A stretch of 64,000 nt of DNA from Pseudonocardiaceae bacterium (GCA_009379845.1 WHSZ01000018.1:19540-83539); one strand, 5' to 3'; shown: positions 9,470 through 19,206, counted from the stretch's first letter. The notes: generated by a model not told the origin, from the sequence alone. Program-made: numbers and translations.

Positions 9470-9600
9470 AGACCTCGAACGCCACCGTCGCGGGACATCT
9501 GGCACCCACGCCTCGACGATGGCGGCGACCGCGGGCAGCGCGCTCGCGTCCCCGACGATCACCTGCCGCGCGACACCGTCACCGGCGTGGAACTCTGCCC
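9470..9600 (-). pseudogene. Remnant of a siderophore-interacting protein (SIP/ViuB-like)
   Basis: Reverse strand reads AEFHAGDGVARQVIVGDASALPAVAAIVEAWVPD, resembling the SIP nucleotide-binding segment (LLVGDETALPAIARILE); no full-length ORF. Confidence 0.55.
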
Positions 9601-9607
9601 TGCCCTG

Positions 9608-10699
9608 TCAGACGAGGATGGGGATGAGGCCGGCGGCGAAGCCGACGTACAGCAGTCCGGAGATGGCGAGGCGGGCTGGGGTGAGCTTGTGCGCGCGCAG
9701 CGTGGTGAGCAGGTAGATGATGGCGATCATGGTGGCGATGCCGGACCAGAGCAGGGCGGTGTCGAAACGCCAGGTGGTGAACAGCAGTCCCAGGCCGCTT
9801 GGGACGGTGGCCTGAATCATCATCGCGCCGGAGATGTTGGCCAGGGCGAGTTGGATCTTGCCTTGTCGGGCCCAGATGACCGCGTTCATGATCTCGGGCA
9901 GTTCGGTGGCGATCGGAGCCAGCAGTAGGGCGGTGACAGCGCTGGACAGGCCGAGCATCGGGCCGATGGCTTCGAGCTGGTGCACGAACACCTGCGAGGA
10001 GACGAAGATGACCGCGAGCGCGCCCAGTGTTTGCGCGACCACCAGCCAGGTTGCCGGTCGCGCCGCCTTGCGCTGAAGCTTCAGTGGCGGCAGCTCTTTG
10101 TCGTGCTGCTGGTCTCGGGAGCCGCCGCGTATCTGGCGCCAGAAGTAGATGGCGTAGACGGCGAAGAACAACAGTCCCAGCCACGGTTTGATGGCAAAGG
10201 CCACCAGGCCGAGCACGACCTTGAGCACGAACACCGCGATGAACCAGCGCTGGTCCTTGGCCAGCCGGGCGGCCTCGGCTGGCTCGGTCAACACCGCACC
10301 GCGTCGGCCGCCACGTTCCTGTCGACCGGCCTCAGGTGGCGAATCCGCTCCGGCGTGGGCCGCGATCAGCGAGCGAGTCCGCGCGCGCCGGCGGGTCAGG
10401 AGCACGAAGCCGGTGACGCCGTAGGCGATGGTTGCCAGGACGAGAGGACCACCCATCGCGGCGCCGACGCCGATGTCGCGGGCTTCGGGCGTGTCGCCGG
10501 TGGTGACCGCCACCAGGGTGACCACGGACTCGGGGAGCGCGGTGCCAAACGCGGCCAGGATGGTGCCCACCGCCATCTTGCCGACGTTCAGCCGGCGGCC
10601 GAGCCACTCCACGGCGTTGAGGAACCACTCGCAGGATAGGTAGATCGCCGCGGCACAGACGATCAGCAAAACCAGATGCCACACGGTCGCGTCCCACAC
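9608..10699 (-). CDS. Sodium/calcium exchanger family (CaCA) cation antiporter
   Basis: Duplicated motifs GTILAAFGTALPESVVTLVA and LLLAPIATELPEIMNAVIWARQGK. Confidence 0.9.
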   Translation of the reverse strand: MWDATVWHLVLLIVCAAAIYLSCEWFLNAVEWLGRRLNVGKMAVGTILAAFGTALPESVVTLVAVTTGDTPEARDIGVGAAMGGPLVLATIAYGVTGFVLLTRRRARTRSLIAAHAGADSPPEAGRQERGGRRGAVLTEPAEAARLAKDQRWFIAVFVLKVVLGLVAFAIKPWLGLLFFAVYAIYFWRQIRGGSRDQQHDKELPPLKLQRKAARPATWLVVAQTLGALAVIFVSSQVFVHQLEAIGPMLGLSSAVTALLLAPIATELPEIMNAVIWARQGKIQLALANISGAMMIQATVPSGLGLLFTTWRFDTALLWSGIATMIAIIYLLTTLRAHKLTPARLAISGLLYVGFAAGLIPILV

Positions 10700-10903
10700 T
10701 TTCCCGCGTGTCGCGGGAACGGGGACACGGGGCGACCTCGATCCCGACGACTACGCGTATGCGTTGCCGATCTGGGACCGAAGGTCTCGTCCACCCGCGC
10801 TCAGGGCACGGACCCCACCACCGGAGAACCACGAGGCTCTCAGCGTGTCGATCGGTGGGCGTTCGGACTACTCCCCTCCGGAACACCCTCATCCTGTCAC
10901 ATG

Positions 10904-10929
10904 TTTCGTCGTTTTCGCAAACGACGAAA
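10904..10929. promoter_or_regulatory. Inverted repeat in exchanger/ArsR divergent region
   Basis: TTTCGTCGTTT-TCGC-AAACGACGAAA, 11-bp perfect arms, extended outward by TCACAT/ATGTGA. Confidence 0.6.
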
Positions 10930-10967
10930 TGTGATTCGGTAATGACGTCCGCCGGCTATACGCGACA

Positions 10968-11360
10968 ATGGGTTGCGTCATGACAAAACCCGAAGTGTCC
11001 GATGCCGAAACCGGCCCTGGGGCTGGCCAGCGTGCCGAGCCGACGGAGCCGCAGCTGACCTCGGCCGCCAGCACGTTCGCGCTACTGGGCAATGCGACGC
11101 GGCTGCACGTGGTGTGGCTGGCCGCCCAGGGCGTGCACGATGTGACCGCGCTGGCCGAGCGCGCCGGAGTCGGCACGGCCACGATGAGCCAGCACCTGAG
11201 CAAGCTGCGGCTGGCCGGTCTGATCAGCGTGCGCCGTGAGGGCCGCCGCCATATCTACACCGTCGACGATCCGCACGTGCTCGCGATGGTCGAGCAGATC
11301 TTTGACCACATCGCCCCGGACGGAAGCCTGGCGCCCGACCCGCCGCTCGACAACGCCTGA
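10968..11360 (+). CDS. ArsR family metalloregulator-like HTH protein
   Basis: FALLGNATRLHVVWLAAQGVHDVTALAERAGVGTATMSQHLSKLRLAGLISVRREGRRHIY. Confidence 0.9.
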   Translation: MGCVMTKPEVSDAETGPGAGQRAEPTEPQLTSAASTFALLGNATRLHVVWLAAQGVHDVTALAERAGVGTATMSQHLSKLRLAGLISVRREGRRHIYTVDDPHVLAMVEQIFDHIAPDGSLAPDPPLDNA

Positions 11361-11375
11361 AACGCCATCCGGCGG

Positions 11376-12668
11376 CTACTCGTGCGGGCTGGCTCCGGTG
11401 GATTTACCGGAGAAATGCCGCGCACCGGGTACCAAGGCGGCAAGAGTAGGGACGAGGAAACAGGCGAGGGTGCAGGCGACGAGTACTGGTTGCGCTCCGA
11501 ATGTGTCGATGGCGGGTGCGATGAGCGCGAGGCCGACCGGGGCGAGTCCGTAGGAGAGCAGGAAGTCCAAAGACGACACTCGGGCGAGCTTGTCGGGTTC
11601 GATCTCGCGTTGGGTGGCGGTGAACCACGGAACGTTGAACAGCTCGATTCCCATACCGGCGAGCACATACGCGGCGATCACGACCGCGGGATGCGGTGCG
11701 AGCAGGAGGCTGAGTGGGGCGAAGCCGTAGCCGGCGAGCGCCGCGAGCGCGACCCAGCCCTGGGCGCGGGGACGCCACCGCGCGATGATCAGCGCGCCGG
11801 CGAGTGCGCCGGCGGTGTAGCCGGTCAGGGCGCCGGCGAGCACCGCCTCCGTGCCGTAGTTATCCCGGCTGACCAGTGGGAGGGCGACGTTGGTTGCGGA
11901 GTAGCCGGTGGCGATGACGGCTGTAAGCGCGGCGAGCCCGGCGAGGAACCAGGGGTGCCTGCGTGCTTCGCGTACGCCGTCGGTGAATTCGGTGACGAAC
12001 GGCGCACGGGTACGGCGCTGGTGTGCTGGGGCGCTTCCCGGGGGAGGTACGAGCGCTGCGGCCAACCAGAGCAAGCCGGTACCGATCAGCAGTGTCCCGG
12101 TGCCGAACACGGTGGCCAGCAGCGCGGTCCCGGCGGGGGCGATCAGGGTGGTGACCCGAACCGCGAACGTCATCGCGGCGTTCGCTTGCTGGCGTCGCGG
12201 GCCGTCCACGACCTCGGCGGTCAATGCCTGGAACGCGGGCCGGCAGGCACCCTGCCCGGCTCCGACCACCGTGGCCGCCGCGGCCATCAGCGCGACTGAG
12301 CGCCCGAGCCCGGCAGCGATCACGGGCGTCGCGACGGTGGCGGCCAGTCCGGCCCACAACACGACCTTCCGGCGGGAGTGCCGGTCGGCCAACACCCCGC
12401 CGACCGGCACTGCGACCAGAAAACCGACGGTGCGGGTCGCCAGCACAATCCCCAGTCCGGCGGGTGTCAGCGTGCGGTCGAGTACGGCGAGCCCGAGGAT
12501 GAACGGAAGTGCCCAGGTCGCTAGGCCCGATGCCGTAGTTCCCGACCACAGTCGCAGGAATGCCGCCTCCCGCAGCACCGACCGCTTGCCGGCGGTCCCG
12601 GATGTGGTCGGCACCGATGAAGTCGTCACCGGGGTTGTACTCCCTCCGCCTCGCCGGCACTGTTGCAA
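11376..12668 (-). CDS. MFS transporter (EntS-like exporter type)
   Basis: 12-TM pattern; GGVLADRHSRRKVVLWAGL motif A; lies beside a siderophore ABC operon. Confidence 0.85.
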   Translation of the reverse strand: MQQCRRGGGSTTPVTTSSVPTTSGTAGKRSVLREAAFLRLWSGTTASGLATWALPFILGLAVLDRTLTPAGLGIVLATRTVGFLVAVPVGGVLADRHSRRKVVLWAGLAATVATPVIAAGLGRSVALMAAAATVVGAGQGACRPAFQALTAEVVDGPRRQQANAAMTFAVRVTTLIAPAGTALLATVFGTGTLLIGTGLLWLAAALVPPPGSAPAHQRRTRAPFVTEFTDGVREARRHPWFLAGLAALTAVIATGYSATNVALPLVSRDNYGTEAVLAGALTGYTAGALAGALIIARWRPRAQGWVALAALAGYGFAPLSLLLAPHPAVVIAAYVLAGMGIELFNVPWFTATQREIEPDKLARVSSLDFLLSYGLAPVGLALIAPAIDTFGAQPVLVACTLACFLVPTLAALVPGARHFSGKSTGASPHE

Positions 12669-12716
12669 GTCGATTGCAAATACTAGTTAGGTGCGTCTGG
12701 ACCGGCCATGCGATTC

Positions 12717-12737
12717 TAATGACAACCATTCCCGTTA
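12717..12737 (+). promoter_or_regulatory. Zur-box-like palindrome
   Basis: TAATGACAACCATTCCCGTTA; compare a TAATGAAAATCATTTTCATTA-type Zur palindrome (16/21 identities). Confidence 0.4.
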
Positions 12738-12789
12738 CACTCTCGGGTGAACTCGCTCGTTCGCCGCGCATCCCGATCGAAGGAGGGCC

Positions 12790-13794
12790 ATGCCCAGCGG
12801 TGCCAGCCTCGGTCTGGTGGCCGTGCTCGTCATGGCGGTGGGGTGCTCCGCGCCCACCGAGAGCCCGTCGAATACCGGTGGATCGTCGGGTGGGGTCACG
12901 GTGACCAGCTGCGGGCAGCGGATGTCGTTCGAGCGGCCACCGGAGCGTGCGGTCACACTGGATCAATCCTCGACCGAGACGTTGCTGGCACTGGGCCTGG
13001 CTGATCGCATGGCAGGGACGTCGAACCTGAAGACGGAGGTCGCACGGGAGTTTCGGGCCGGCTACCAGAAGGTGCCGGTGCTCAGCCCGGAGTTGCTCAC
13101 CGGCGAGCAGTTGCGGGCGGCGACCCCGGATCTCGTGGTGTCGTCGTTCGCCGATCTCTACACCAGGAACCAGGTCGGCACCCGGGAAGAACTGCGGCAG
13201 CTTGGCCTGCCGTCGTACGTGAGTGCGGTGGATTGCCCGGACGCCGGCGGCGCCGGGGTGTCCCCGTTCGACCTGTTGTTTCGCGACTACCAGAACCTGG
13301 GCCGGATCTTCGGAGTGCGGGAACGTGCCACGAAGCTGGTGGCGGAGCAGCGGCGGGTGCTGAACGAGGCGGCCTCCATTCGGAGGGATCTGAAGGGGGA
13401 GCCGTCGGTGCTGTGGCTGTACTCCACGCTCAACGATCTTCCCTACGTCGCCGGCCGGGGTGGCATGCCCAGCGAGATGAGCCGGCTGGTCGGGGCCCGC
13501 AACGCGTTCGACGACGTGGCCGAGGACTGGCCCGAGGTGTCCTGGGAGGACATCGCCAAGCGCGATCCGGATGTCATCGTGGTCGGTGACCTCTCGAAGC
13601 GCGGGGCGTTGGGGGACAGCGCGCGGGAGAAGATCGCGATGATGCGGCAGGACCCCGCAGTGTCCCAGCTGACCGCGGTGCGGCGGAACCGGATCATTCA
13701 GGTGCCCGGAATCGAGATGGACCCCTCCGTGCGCACCGTGCACACGTTGCGGCGGCTGATGGACGGATTGCGGAACCTGGGCTATGTCCGCTAG
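12790..13794 (+). CDS. Metal-siderophore ABC transporter substrate-binding lipoprotein
   Basis: Lipobox MAVGCS; CGQRMSFERPPERAVTLDQSSTETLLALGLADRMAGTS. Confidence 0.9.
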   Translation: MPSGASLGLVAVLVMAVGCSAPTESPSNTGGSSGGVTVTSCGQRMSFERPPERAVTLDQSSTETLLALGLADRMAGTSNLKTEVAREFRAGYQKVPVLSPELLTGEQLRAATPDLVVSSFADLYTRNQVGTREELRQLGLPSYVSAVDCPDAGGAGVSPFDLLFRDYQNLGRIFGVRERATKLVAEQRRVLNEAASIRRDLKGEPSVLWLYSTLNDLPYVAGRGGMPSEMSRLVGARNAFDDVAEDWPEVSWEDIAKRDPDVIVVGDLSKRGALGDSAREKIAMMRQDPAVSQLTAVRRNRIIQVPGIEMDPSVRTVHTLRRLMDGLRNLGYVR

Positions 13795-14920
13795 CCCGAA
13801 CCAGGCCACCGACTCGGATCGCTCGGAGGTGACGGCTGGCATAGCCGCGGTGCTGCACCCCGCGGCGCGTGGAGCGGCCAGGGAGGTCCCCGATGCGCCG
13901 CCGCGGGGCCGTACGGCGTGGTCATTGCTGGGGCTGTCCGGAATCGGGTTCGGCTTGCTGGCCGTCTCGATCGTGGTATCGGTGCGGATCGGCACCAGCG
14001 GGGTGAGCTACGGCGATCTCGGTCGGTCCCTGGGTAGCCGGCTCGGCGTGGCCGAACCGCTGCCGCGGTTGCTCGACTCGCTCATCTGGGATCTGCGGGT
14101 ACCGAGGGTACTGATGGCCGCCGTGGTGGGCGCGCTGCTCGCGGTTTGCGGTGCCGTGCTGCAGGCGGTGACTCGCAACGCGCTGGCCGATCCCTACTTG
14201 CTCGGTGTATCCCATGGCGCATCGACCGGCGCGGTCCTGGTTGTGGTGCTGGCGATCGGTGCCGGGTCGCTGGGGGTGACCGGTGGGGCGTTCGTCGGGG
14301 CGCTGGTGTCGTTCGGGCTGTTGATGTTGCTGCTGCGCCGTAGTGGTCTCGACTCGGTGCGGGTGGTGCTCACCGGAGTCGTCGTGGGCCAGTTGTTCGC
14401 GGCCGTCACCTCGTTGGTCCTGATGGCTTCCGGCGATGCCGACGCTACCCGCGCGATCACCTACTGGCTGCTCGGTTCGATGGCCTCGGCGCGGTGGGGC
14501 GTGGTGATCGTCTGCGCGATCGTAGCCGCGCTCGGGCTAGCCGTGGTCTGGTGGTACTCGGCGGCGCTCGACGCGTTCTCGTTCGGCGCGGACACCGCGG
14601 CGTCGCTCGGCATCAACGTTCGGCGAACCCGGATCATGCTGCTGGTGGTCACCGCGTTGCTGACGTCGGTGGCGGTCGCGTCGGTCGGCGCGATCGGGTT
14701 CGTGGGGCTGATCGTGCCGCACGGTGTCCGATTCCTCGTCGGACCATTGCATCGCGCGCTGCTGCCGTTCGCCGCGTTGGCCGGCGCGGTGTTTCTGGTG
14801 TGGACGGATGCGCTGGCCCGGGTGTCGTTCGCGCCGCAGGAGGTTCCGGTCGGCGTGTTCACCGCGCTGATCGGTGTCCCGCTGTTCTTGTTCGTGTTGC
14901 GCCGCCGAGGTGAGCTGTGA
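13784..14920 (+). CDS. FecCD-family metal-siderophore permease
   Basis: LRVPRVLMAAVVGALLAVCGAVLQAVTRNALADPYLLGVSHGASTGAV. Confidence 0.93.
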   Translation: MSASPNQATDSDRSEVTAGIAAVLHPAARGAAREVPDAPPRGRTAWSLLGLSGIGFGLLAVSIVVSVRIGTSGVSYGDLGRSLGSRLGVAEPLPRLLDSLIWDLRVPRVLMAAVVGALLAVCGAVLQAVTRNALADPYLLGVSHGASTGAVLVVVLAIGAGSLGVTGGAFVGALVSFGLLMLLLRRSGLDSVRVVLTGVVVGQLFAAVTSLVLMASGDADATRAITYWLLGSMASARWGVVIVCAIVAALGLAVVWWYSAALDAFSFGADTAASLGINVRRTRIMLLVVTALLTSVAVASVGAIGFVGLIVPHGVRFLVGPLHRALLPFAALAGAVFLVWTDALARVSFAPQEVPVGVFTALIGVPLFLFVLRRRGEL

Positions 14921-15681
14921 GGATCACGGTCGAGGATCTGTCCTGGGCGGTATCCGGGACCGGCATCCTGTGTGACATCGACGCGAACGTCACGTCGGGG
15001 GAGACCGTCGGGCTCATCGGACCGAACGGGTCCGGCAAATCGTCGTTGCTGCGCTGTATCGCCGGCCTGCGTGCCCCGACGAGCGGGGCGATCCGCTACG
15101 AGACCAGCGATATCCACGGCTGGAGCGCCCGCCAGATCGCCCAATACGTCGCATTCGTCGAACAGGCCCTCGACTCGGATAGCGACCTCCGCGTCGCCGA
15201 CGTCGTCGCCCTTGGCCGCACCCCGTTCCGGGACCGGTGGCGCGGCCTCAGCCACACCGACCGCGCGATCATCGACGCCGCACTCGCCCAGGTGGGACTC
15301 GCCGACCTACGTTCCAGAGGCTGGAAGACCCTTTCCGGCGGCGAGCGGCAGCGCGCGCACATCGCCCGCGCACTCGCCCAGCAACCGTGGGGCATCGTGC
15401 TCGACGAACCGACCAATCACCTGGACGTGCGCCACCAGCTCGAGCTGATGCGCCTACTCACCGACACGGACCAGACCGTGCTGATCGCGTTGCACGACCT
15501 GTCCCTGGCCGCACGGTTCTGCGACCGGCTCCTTCTACTGCATCGCGGCACCCTGGTCGCCACCGGACCGCCGGAGGACGTGCTCACCCCCGACCGGCTG
15601 CGCGACGTGTTCGAGGTCGATGCCGAAATCGGCCAGGACAGCTTGGGACACCTCACCGTCGCCTACCGCGGAACCGCGTAG
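14917..15681 (+). CDS. Metal-siderophore ABC transporter ATP-binding protein
   Basis: GPNGSGKSS, LSGGERQR, IVLDEPTNHLD; start overlaps the permease stop. Confidence 0.95.
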   Translation: MRITVEDLSWAVSGTGILCDIDANVTSGETVGLIGPNGSGKSSLLRCIAGLRAPTSGAIRYETSDIHGWSARQIAQYVAFVEQALDSDSDLRVADVVALGRTPFRDRWRGLSHTDRAIIDAALAQVGLADLRSRGWKTLSGGERQRAHIARALAQQPWGIVLDEPTNHLDVRHQLELMRLLTDTDQTVLIALHDLSLAARFCDRLLLLHRGTLVATGPPEDVLTPDRLRDVFEVDAEIGQDSLGHLTVAYRGTA

Positions 15682-15752
15682 CTCGGGAGTGTCCGGCGAG
15701 ATAGCCTCGGGTTACAGCGACACCAGGCTGTTCGCTCAGTTATCCGACTCGG

Positions 15753-16322
15753 TTACCCGGCGTTGCGCTGTTGTGGTCGGTACCGGACGTTGACCTCCAA
15801 GGTGGGGTCGGCCTCGCCGACCCGGTGGAGGTGGATCGGCTCGCTGTCGGGGTTGTGGTAGAGCCGGATGCCCTCGCCGAGCAGGACCGGTTCGACGTGT
15901 AGGTCGATCTCGTCGATCAGTCCCAGTTCGAGTAGCTGACGGCCGATGGTCGGGGATAGCACCTCGAGGTTCTTGCCGCCGGCAGCCTCCAGCCCGATCC
16001 GTACCGCCTCCGCGGGCTCACAGTTGAGGAAGGTGACGCCGTCGGCGGGCGTGGCGTCCTCGGGATGGTGAGTGAGTACGAAGATCGGTCCGTCCCAGTC
16101 GCCGCCGTACGGGCGGCCTCCACTCGCGGCGGCGATGTCCCAGCCGTCTCGACCTCCCAGCACGGCGCCCGTGGTCGTGACGTACTCGTCGATCAGGCCG
16201 GGACGGTTCGTCCCGGCCATCCAGTCCATCCCGTGGTTCGGCCCGGCCACAAAACCGTCCAATGACATCGTGAAGTGCCAGAGCACCTTCCCCTCCGCGG
16301 TCTGGGGCTTGGTGTCGTTCAT
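15753..16322 (-). CDS. Dihydrofolate reductase family protein (RibD C-terminal-like)
   Basis: KVLWHFTMSLDGFVAGPNHGMDWM...VLGGRDGWD... Confidence 0.9.
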   Translation of the reverse strand: MNDTKPQTAEGKVLWHFTMSLDGFVAGPNHGMDWMAGTNRPGLIDEYVTTTGAVLGGRDGWDIAAASGGRPYGGDWDGPIFVLTHHPEDATPADGVTFLNCEPAEAVRIGLEAAGGKNLEVLSPTIGRQLLELGLIDEIDLHVEPVLLGEGIRLYHNPDSEPIHLHRVGEADPTLEVNVRYRPQQRNAG

Positions 16323-16336
16323 TTGTCGCCTCATCC

Positions 16337-17685
16337 TTATCGTGTGCTGGGTTGGATGTTCTGGTTGTGGTGGAACACGTTGTGCGGGTCGTAGGTGTCC
16401 TTGAGGGCGACCAGCCGGGTGAGCTTGTCCGGTGAGTAGGCCCGGTGGACACCCTCGGCGCCCTCGTCGGACAGGGCGTTGACGTAGACGCCGTGCGCGA
16501 ACGGGGCCATGGCGGCGGCGCTACGCCGGGCGGCGGCGATCCGGATCTCGTCGTCGGCCGGGTCGGTCCGGTTGGTGCCGGTGCCGAACTCGAACAGCGT
16601 GGCACGGTGGGAGAAAGCCGCGTCCTCGTCAGGCACATCGGCGATCGCCCCGCCGTAGGCCTGCAGGCCCACGCTGGGCCGGAACTCATCGTCTGAGGCA
16701 CCTCGGTGCACGAAGGCCTCGATCGCGGCGTCCGGGAACTGCTGGAGGTAGTGGCCCTTGGAGTACCGGCGAAGCGAATGCCGTTCCACGGTGTCCTCCC
16801 GGCACTGAAGGTCCACATAGGACATCTCGGCGACGTGCGTGGCCGCGGGCCGGCCGAGCGCCTGGAAGCCGTGCAGCAGCCGGCTGGCGCGCTGGGGGTC
16901 GCCGACCCAGACGAAGCCAAGGGTAGCCTGGTTGTCCCGGCCGATGCCGGCGGTGAAGGTGGCCTCGCGCGGCGCCTCGGCGTTCAGGTCGCGCCACGCT
17001 TTGAGGGCGGGAATGGCCTTGTCCAACGGAAAGGTGTACTCGGCGACCAGCGTCCGGGTGCCGACCGGGTGCAGACGGAACTCGAACTCGGTGACGATGC
17101 CGAAGTTTCCGCCACCGCCGCGCAGGCCCCAGAACAAGTCGGGGCGTTCGGTCCGGCTGGCCCTTACGACCTCCCCGTCGGCGGTGACCATCGTGTAGGA
17201 CACCACGTTGTCACAGGCCAGGCCGTACTGGCGGGCAAGCCATCCCATGCCGCCACCGAGTGTGAGCCCGCCGACGCCGGTGTGCGAGACGTTGCCCGCC
17301 GTGGTGGCCAGACCGTAGCGCTGGGCGGCCCGGTCGAGGACGCCGAGCAGGGCACCGCCCTGGATCCAGGCACGCCGCCTGGCCGGGTCGACACGAACGC
17401 CGGTGAGCGGGGTCAGATCGATCATGAGGCCGTCCTCCGGGACGGCGAGGCCGATCGAGCTGTGCCCGCCACACCGCACGCCGATCTCAAGGTCGAGCTC
17501 GCGTGCGGTGCGCACCGCGGCCACCACGTCCTCGACGCTCGCCGCACGGATGATCATGCGTGGCCGCCGATCGATCATGCCGTTCCACACCGTCGGGACT
17601 CGTCGTAGCCGGCGTCGCCGGGGCGGCGCAACTGGCCGTCCAGCCTGTTTTCGATGCTGGGTGTGATCGCTATTGTCATGACCAT
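16337..17685 (-). CDS. FAD-binding (BBE/PCMH-type) oxidoreductase, apparently frameshifted near its N-terminus
   Basis: IRAASVEDVVAAVRTARELDLEIGVRCGGHSSIG...; C-terminal YDPHNVFHHNQNIQPSTR. N-terminus MTIAITPSIENRLDGQLRRPGDAGYDESRR lies in another frame, broken near 17590. Confidence 0.85.
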
Positions 17686-17696
17686 GAGCCTGGCAG

Positions 17697-17727
17697 CGAA
17701 TCGGCACCCTCGATAAGGTCCGATTCG
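17697..17727. promoter_or_regulatory. Inverted repeat in BBE/MocR divergent region
   Basis: CGAATCGG (17697-17704) ... CCGATTCG (17720-17727), 8-bp perfect arms. Confidence 0.5.
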
Positions 17728-19206
17728 ATGGCGAAGCCCAGGACCAATTCGCGGAGCTCGCGGAGCCACGAGCGGAGCTTGCGGAGCGAGTCATCAAGCG
17801 GAGCATCGAACACTTCGCGGGTGGCGGACCTGCTGATCGATCTTCGGCGCAGCGGCGGCGAGGCACTGCACCGGCAGATCGAGGCGTCAATCAGGGACGG
17901 GATCCGGACCGGGCGGCTGCGCGTAGGGACGCCGTTGCCGCCGAGTCGTGCGCTCGCCGCCGATCTCGGGGTGTCCCGCGGCGTGGTCGTCGAGGCGTAC
18001 CAGCAGCTCGTCGCCGAGGGCTACCTGACCAGCCGAGCCGGTGGGTACACCGAGGTGGCGATCGACCAGGAGCCGGTCGCCACCTCGGCGTCCGTGGCCG
18101 AGCCGGTGCGGGCGCCGCTGATTGACTTCAGCTATGGCCGATCGGATGTGACGCACTTCCCCAGAACCGTGTGGCTGCGTTCGATCCGCAAGATACTGAC
18201 CGAGGCTCCCAACGAGCTTTTCCTCTACCCGAGCAGGCGCGGCACACCGGAACTGCGTCAGGCGCTCGCCGATTACCTGAACCGGGTACGCGGCGCCTCG
18301 GTCGACCCGGACCAGGTGGTGATCGTCAACGGATACGCGCAGGGGATCGCGTTGATCATCTCGGTGCTGGCCGCGGCCGGGGCGCGGCGGCTGGCCGTCG
18401 AGGATCCGTCGTCCGACGACGACGCCCGACCGATGGCGTTAGCCGCCGGGCTTGAGGTGGTCGGGGTGCCAGTGGGCGAAGAAGGCATTCTGGTCGACGC
18501 GCTCGACCGCACCGACGCCGACGCCATCGTGCTGACCCCGTCGCACCAGTGGCCGACCGGCGGGGTGCTCTCCGCCGAGTCCCGGGCGGCCGTGCTGCGC
18601 TGGGCATCGCGGCGGGGCGCCGTGGTCATCGAGGACGACTACGACGCCGAGTACCGCTACGACAGGGCGCCGATCGGGGCAATCCAAGGCCTTGCGCCGG
18701 ATCAGGTGATCTACGCCGGTTCCGCCAGCAAAACTCTCGCGCCCGGCCTACGCATGGGCTGGCTGGTCGTGCCGCGCACCCTCGTCGACGCGGTAGCCGA
18801 AGCGAAGATCACCGCCGATCGCGGCTCGCCGACATTGGACCAACTGGTGTTCGCCGACTTCTTGGCCCGCGGCGAATTCGACCGCCACCTGCGCCGCATG
18901 CGCCCGGTCTACCGCCGCCGCCGCGACGTGCTTGTGGCCGCGTTGCGCGAAAAGGCCCCGGCCCTTCGCCCAGCCGGGATCGCCGCCGGCCTGCACTTGG
19001 TCACCTGGCTACCGTCCGATGTAGACGAATCCGCGGTCGTCACCGCCGCGGCCGCCCGCGGCGTGGCCGTGCACGGTGTCAACCCGTACCGGCTGTCCGG
19101 CTCCTGCCTCGGCGGCCTGATCTTCGGCTATTCCTCGCTGTCCGAGCGATCCATCGTGGACGGAGTCGCCCTGATCGCCGACGCTCTCGCCAACGTGCGC
19201 ACCTAA
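17728..19206 (+). CDS. MocR/PdxR-type GntR-aminotransferase fusion regulator
   Basis: GEALHRQIEASIRDGIRTGRLRVGTPLPPSRALAADLGVSRGVVVEAYQQLVAEGYL wHTH followed by a PLP fold (YAGSASKTLAPGLRMGW). Confidence 0.9.
   Translation: MAKPRTNSRSSRSHERSLRSESSSGASNTSRVADLLIDLRRSGGEALHRQIEASIRDGIRTGRLRVGTPLPPSRALAADLGVSRGVVVEAYQQLVAEGYLTSRAGGYTEVAIDQEPVATSASVAEPVRAPLIDFSYGRSDVTHFPRTVWLRSIRKILTEAPNELFLYPSRRGTPELRQALADYLNRVRGASVDPDQVVIVNGYAQGIALIISVLAAAGARRLAVEDPSSDDDARPMALAAGLEVVGVPVGEEGILVDALDRTDADAIVLTPSHQWPTGGVLSAESRAAVLRWASRRGAVVIEDDYDAEYRYDRAPIGAIQGLAPDQVIYAGSASKTLAPGLRMGWLVVPRTLVDAVAEAKITADRGSPTLDQLVFADFLARGEFDRHLRRMRPVYRRRRDVLVAALREKAPALRPAGIAAGLHLVTWLPSDVDESAVVTAAAARGVAVHGVNPYRLSGSCLGGLIFGYSSLSERSIVDGVALIADALANVRT

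Noticed and set aside
11860-13995. 711-aa minus-strand ORF
   Set aside because: Overlaps the MFS gene in a wrong frame and runs antisense to the SBP; no recognisable domain.
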